Source of the DNA: Escallonia rubra
Taxonomy: Eukaryota > Streptophyta > Magnoliopsida > Escalloniales > Escalloniaceae
Assembly: GCA_033065855.1 (NCBI GenBank)
Contig: JAVXUO010000678.1
Location: 60,801-124,800 of the forward strand
Length of the DNA: 64,000 nt
Direction: 5' to 3'
Shown piece by piece: positions 59,646 through 64,000 of the stretch. A program made the translations under genes and the position numbers. A model generated the notes under the pieces. It saw only the letters and a list, made by a program, of their open reading frames with translations. It was not told the origin of the DNA and ran no database searches. Each line of letters begins with the position of its first letter. Within the stretch, counting starts at the first letter, position 1.

Positions 59646-59925
59646 TGGTTGCTGGAGGAGTACCATAACCAGAACATAATGGCCCCATGGATGGTCACGT
59701 TGGCCGACTATTGGGCAAGTGCCATGGCATTAGCATGCTCTCTTCTCTCTTCACTTCCTTCAAAATTCTTGCATTCCATGCATTTACAAGTGTCAGAGCA
59801 CAGAATATTGGCCTGGAAACACTCACGATACTTCTTGAGGCACCCAGATCTTTTGCAGTTACATCCTTTATTGTGTTTCCCTACTGGTGTAACCTCACCT
59901 GTCTCTTCCTGGATTTGATTTGAGA
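59646..59925 (-). pseudogene. Captured CXC-domain (TSO1/CPP, tesmin-like) gene fragment
   Basis: On the minus strand: [20 protein letters not shown], then [20 protein letters not shown] and EGSEERR..HANAMA. These are the second half of a CXC (CRC) domain with most of its zinc-binding Cys in place (a YCE Cys is changed to Arg). A TAG at 59708-59710 interrupts it, and in a shifted frame the family SGYGTPPA block is still legible (about 59665-59645). The intact family encodes DNA-binding cell-cycle regulators of the DREAM/TSO1 type. The fragment is transcriptionally opposite to the RINGv fragment and abuts MULE terminal copy 3, whose sequence supplies the apparent upstream codons. It is a gene piece, not a gene. 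Confidence 0.82.
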
Positions 59926-59938
59926 CCATAAGTACGCA

Positions 59939-60182
59939 GAGTTTTTTCCCTAAATAATACAAATTAAAAACTTAATAACCTGTTTACCCCATTTCCAAAC
60001 TTATTTACCCGCATACCACATTTTGGGAAATCGTGGTTCCAAACCGCGCCTTCTTAGTTGAAAACGTGCTTTGAAAACACGTTTTCAAATTGAAATTTTT
60101 TCCTTTTTAGGCTCATTTCTGAAAATCCAACAAAACTTAACAAAATAAAACAAACGGTTATAAAAAACAGGCGCGCGTTTTC
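59939..60182 (+). repeat. Mutator-like terminal repeat, copy 3
   Basis: Very close to copy 1 (both begin GAGTTTTTTCCC and end AAAATAAAACAAACGG, then share CTCTACCTTCTG.GAGCC). It starts 3,428 bases after copy 2. It is the likely left end of the element whose transposase starts at 62938. Confidence 0.78.
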
Positions 60183-60973
60183 ACTCTACCTTCTGGGAGC
60201 CGATTTGTGTATGGTGCAGTGCATAGTGATGGATTAATAGTTTTCTTCGTTTGTTTGTTTATCGCGCCGATTGAAGGTGGCGTAAACAGCGGTGAGGGGG
60301 CATCGAGTTTGAAAACAGGTGGATAGGATGTAATATGGAGTCTCTCAAGCGGGCATTTTCGTAATGAAAATGTGTAGAAACATGTTTAAACAAGTAGACA
60401 CTTTTTATGTAGAGAGATGGGTAGAAACATGTTTAAACAAGTTACACTTTTAATGTAGAGAGATATATAAATATATGGTTTAACCATGATTTCATTTTCA
60501 TGCTGCCAACCTCAACTTATATGCTGTTGCGCTAATGAACAGACTGATGGAGAGCATTCTCATCAATTGCTATTGGATGGTGCTCTATTAGCATATTTCA
60601 TCTTGGAACTAACGAGCCAAGGTTCGCCACAAATTCTTACTCTTTACTTCTAGTTTATTGACGGGGTGCTATGTTTTCTAGTTTATTTTTTATCTTTTTG
60701 ATGCACAAATTTTCGTCGTGCCTTACTTTTACTGCTGTTTACTTCCGTTTGCTTGAAGAGGAGTAGAGTTGAATGTGAGCATGTACTTTTGAAGTGAAAT
60801 ATCCAACAAGTTTAAAATGCATGTAATTTAAGTAGGTAATGAACCCACATTTTGCATTTTGATTAGAATTAAAGGTTAAGAAACAAAAAAGTACATATTG
60901 AAGCTTTTAAGTTTGGAAGTTGCACTACAAAGCTGCCTTAACATGTCAGTCCTCTAGGCTTTATATAGGCTGT
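60183..60973. other. MULE leader, nothing recognised
   Basis: AT-rich leader with short repeats (ATGTTTAAACAAGT near 60380 and 60430). No gene seen. Confidence 0.4.
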
Positions 60974-61075
60974 AACAACCACTAGTATAACCTCCTTGTG
61001 TCCTGATTTAGGTAACCCTTCAATGAAATCCATGGAGATGCTACTCCATAATTGATTTGGGATAGGTAAAGCAAG
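60974..61075 (-). pseudogene. Short Ty3/gypsy integrase remnant
   Basis: On the minus strand LPIPNQLWSSISMDFIEGLP then KSGHKEVILVVV matches the start of the gypsy integrase core (P.P.W..ISMDFI.GLP.S....I.VVVDR), with the first catalytic Asp in SMDFI. Only about 100 bases survive. Confidence 0.6.
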
Positions 61076-61334
61076 CCTCATCCTTGCACTGATGTTTGTT
61101 TATAAACGCAGCATAGTACTAACACAATTTATCACACATCACAGATGTTTGTGTTTTTTTAATGCATATACACTCAGTTATATTGAACTTAACATGATTT
61201 TTTATCTTCATCTTTAGTAGATGTTTGACATAACATAAAAACCAAGAAAATTGCTGAGAGAGCACAGCAGAACTTTGAAGCACTTCAAAGTTCAGGAGCT
61301 TCCAACCAACACCCCACACCCCCCGCGCGAGCAC

Positions 61335-61430
61335 GAGTGCTCTGCTTAAATGGAGGTGAGGCTATGTACATCTGACCCTTCTCAAACCCTGTAGCAGTTG
61401 GAGTCTCGTGCACAGGGCCAAGCTTCTATA
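61335..61430 (+). repeat. 5'-truncated tRNA-derived SINE, copy 1
   Basis: GGTGAGGCTATGTACATCTG then ACCCTTCTCAAACCCTG and GAGTCTCGTGCAC resemble the body and 3' part of the widespread plant SINE family with GGTAAGGCTGCGTACA. The 5' tRNA-like head is missing. Confidence 0.42.
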
Positions 61431-61511
61431 GGATCACCAAATGGCAACCAATAAAAGACAAATTTGTTTGTGAGATAAAGAAACAGAATTGTAGGGTTAT
61501 GTCAACACCAC

Positions 61512-61645
61512 AGTTTAGTGGCTCCATCATGACCTTGAAAGTCACGAGTCAGAAATACGAGGGTCTCTGCTAAATCGGGCATAAGGATACGCACATCTAA
61601 CCCTCCTCAAGCTCTGTAGTACTTGGAACCTCGTGCACTTTTTAG
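61512..61645 (+). repeat. tRNA-derived SINE, copy 2
   Basis: A tRNA-like head is recognisable (GTGGCTCCATCATGACC, GTCACGAGTC as a decayed B box). The body follows (CATAAGGATACGCACATCTA, ACCCTCCTCAAGCTCTG, GAACCTCGTGCAC) and a T-rich tail. Its 3' half aligns with the SINE copy at 61335. Confidence 0.55.
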
Positions 61646-62654
<1,009 letters not shown>

Positions 62655-62937
62655 TCAAGTATAAATGCATAATATGCTTACTCTCTGCCTTAACATCATT
62701 CATGCACCAATTACTAGTGCGGGCATGGGAAGGAAAGGGAAGAGACAAGCCACCATTTCTTCCCCATGCAAATGGAGGAGGGGATTGAACTTTTTGACTA
62801 TATCAACACGGTTCCTTTTCCCCTGCTGGGAGACAAATTGTGTTAGTACTGTGCTGCGTTTATATCATGCTTTGTAATGACACATAGTTTGTATAGAAAA
62901 CCTAATCATATTTCTATGTAAACATTGAAGGTTCGCC

Positions 62938-64000
62938 ATGGCTCCTTCCGTAAGGCTGCTGTGCTACTGGGGAGGAAATGCAGTAGAAGATTCAGATGGT
63001 TATGCATATGATTGTGGACCAAAGAAGTTGATCAAGGTGGAGGGGAACTGTACATTTAATTGCTTGATGGATAAGTTGTGTAGCTGCACAAGATTGGACA
63101 AGGAACATTTCAGGTTGAAGTTGAATTGTAGGTATCCGCGGATGGTTGGAAACGGTGCTCAGACCTTTTATATCAAAGTACCGATTGAGGATGATGGAGA
63201 TGTAGAAGCTATGTTTGATCTCCAATCTCAATTCTCGCAGCTGAGCGCCATTGAGTTATTTATTGAAATGGAGGCTATTGTGACGGGATATGGTTCCTCT
63301 TCCCGGAATCTTGTGTCAAACTGTGACAGGCTATCCCCTCCGCAACGTAGCATGTCCACGCCCATAAGGGATCTAACCTCGTTGGACATTGGTGATCATG
63401 CCACACAAAGTTCGATTTTATCTCCCGTAGACAACGATATTAGAGCTAGTTACTGTGGCGGGATTTCCAATGTCACACCTCAGGGTATAGGTGTGACTGG
63501 TCTTGTTTCCTCTTTGCTTTTACCCCTGCATAACATGATTGACTTGGGGAATGAGGCATCAACCATCATTGAGGCACCTAATCTGGATAATGAACATGAG
63601 AGGACAGATTCGGAAGGCGAAGAAGATGCATTCATGGATAGGCTAAATGAAGATGACGATGGGGAGGATTATGGTAACGGTACAAGTATTGAGCTAGAAG
63701 CTCAGAGACACGTATACGAGCCTAACGAGCATTTTTTCACAGACGTTGATTGGGCACCCGCTGCAGTTATTACAAGTCCTCTTGAAAGCAATCACGCTAC
63801 AGTTTGGCATCCCGAGCACGATGAGTTAAGAGTGGGTCTAGTTTTCAAGGATAAAAGCGAGTTTGTGAAGGCTATTTTAAGGTACCACGTCAAGCATAAT
63901 TTGATCTACAAGGTGAAGCAGTCTATCCCAACTATGGTGGCTTTGAAATGTAAGTTTCCGAATGAGTGCAATTTTTATCTCCGTGCAACGTGTAAGAAGA
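62938..64000 (+). CDS. MuDR-family (MULE) transposase, N-terminal part, runs off window
   Basis: Open from ATG 62938 for 354 codons with no stop to the window edge. Start MAPSVRLLCYWGGNAVEDSD fits the N-terminal PB1-like region of plant MuDR proteins (LLCYWGG ... YDCGPKKLIKV ... FIEME by about residue 120). A Ser/acidic linker follows (about 125-280, with EGEEDAFMDRLNEDDDGEDY). Then comes the MuDR DNA-binding domain: VGLVFKDKSEFVKAILRYHV, KHNLIYKVKQSIPTMVALKC, FPNECNFYLRATCKK. The catalytic MULE domain and SWIM finger would lie beyond the window. It sits about 3 kb after MULE terminal copy 3. An intact frame suggests a young element, or a domesticated MUSTANG-type gene, some of which also carry PB1; the nearby terminal repeat favours the element. 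Confidence 0.85.
   Translation, partial: MAPSVRLLCYWGGNAVEDSDGYAYDCGPKKLIKVEGNCTFNCLMDKLCSCTRLDKEHFRLKLNCRYPRMVGNGAQTFYIKVPIEDDGDVEAMFDLQSQFSQLSAIELFIEMEAIVTGYGSSSRNLVSNCDRLSPPQRSMSTPIRDLTSLDIGDHATQSSILSPVDNDIRASYCGGISNVTPQGIGVTGLVSSLLLPLHNMIDLGNEASTIIEAPNLDNEHERTDSEGEEDAFMDRLNEDDDGEDYGNGTSIELEAQRHVYEPNEHFFTDVDWAPAAVITSPLESNHATVWHPEHDELRVGLVFKDKSEFVKAILRYHVKHNLIYKVKQSIPTMVALKCKFPNECNFYLRATCKK

Overview
This window is plant nuclear DNA: AT-rich, with spliced genes, long introns and a very high load of decayed transposons. The two resident genes belong to land-plant families. No organelle, bacterial or CRISPR features were seen. The exon structure and repeat types suit a flowering plant, most likely a eudicot; nothing here fixes the species.

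Host genes. (1) A four-exon strictosidine synthase-like gene (2593-4403, +) with clean splice joins and a 408-residue reading. (2) A minus-strand RNA-processing gene (coding 21486 down to 14727, 5' UTR exon near 22.6 kb). It encodes about 668 residues with a Q/P/H-rich N-terminus, a SWAP/Surp module, a CID/RPR domain and a proline-rich tail. Its roughly 4.6 kb intron holds old transposon debris.

Transposon landscape, left to right. A Copia LTR with primer site and frameshifted gag (5.8-6.7 kb). A minus-strand retroelement with a ~2.97 kb LTR and a non-coding interior (6.7-12.0 kb). Tandem repeats of ~180 bp and ~31 bp (12.0-13.3 kb). A 3,978 bp hAT-type element with a perfect 8 bp target-site duplication (23.3-27.3 kb). 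Two fold-back elements, each bounded by (AT)n tracts (29.6-30.4 kb). A pair of diverged ~1.25 kb LTRs (34.9 and 44.2 kb) with a ~60 bp tandem array before the second. Nested inside that array is a compact 3,734 bp Ty3/gypsy chromovirus derivative with 538 bp LTRs and no reverse transcriptase, RNase H or integrase core (39.0-42.8 kb). A small hAT element (46.5-47.2 kb). A decayed PIF/Harbinger element with both its Myb/SANT-like gene and its DDE transposase (about 47.8-52.5 kb).

The right end (53.2-64.0 kb) is the most unusual part. Three directly repeated ~230-245 bp Mutator-like terminal sequences lie about 3.3-3.4 kb apart. The last is followed by an open MuDR-family transposase reading frame that runs off the window. 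The intervals after the second and third copies hold fragments of three unrelated host gene families: a RING-variant (MARCH-type) E3 ligase, a TSO1/CPP-type CXC-domain gene and an ARF small GTPase. Two of these keep usable splice boundaries. This looks like a Mutator-like element cluster with tandem termini that has captured several host gene pieces (Pack-MULE behaviour).

All family names rest on reading the translated sequence; no database search was run. Functions are stated for families, not proven for these copies.
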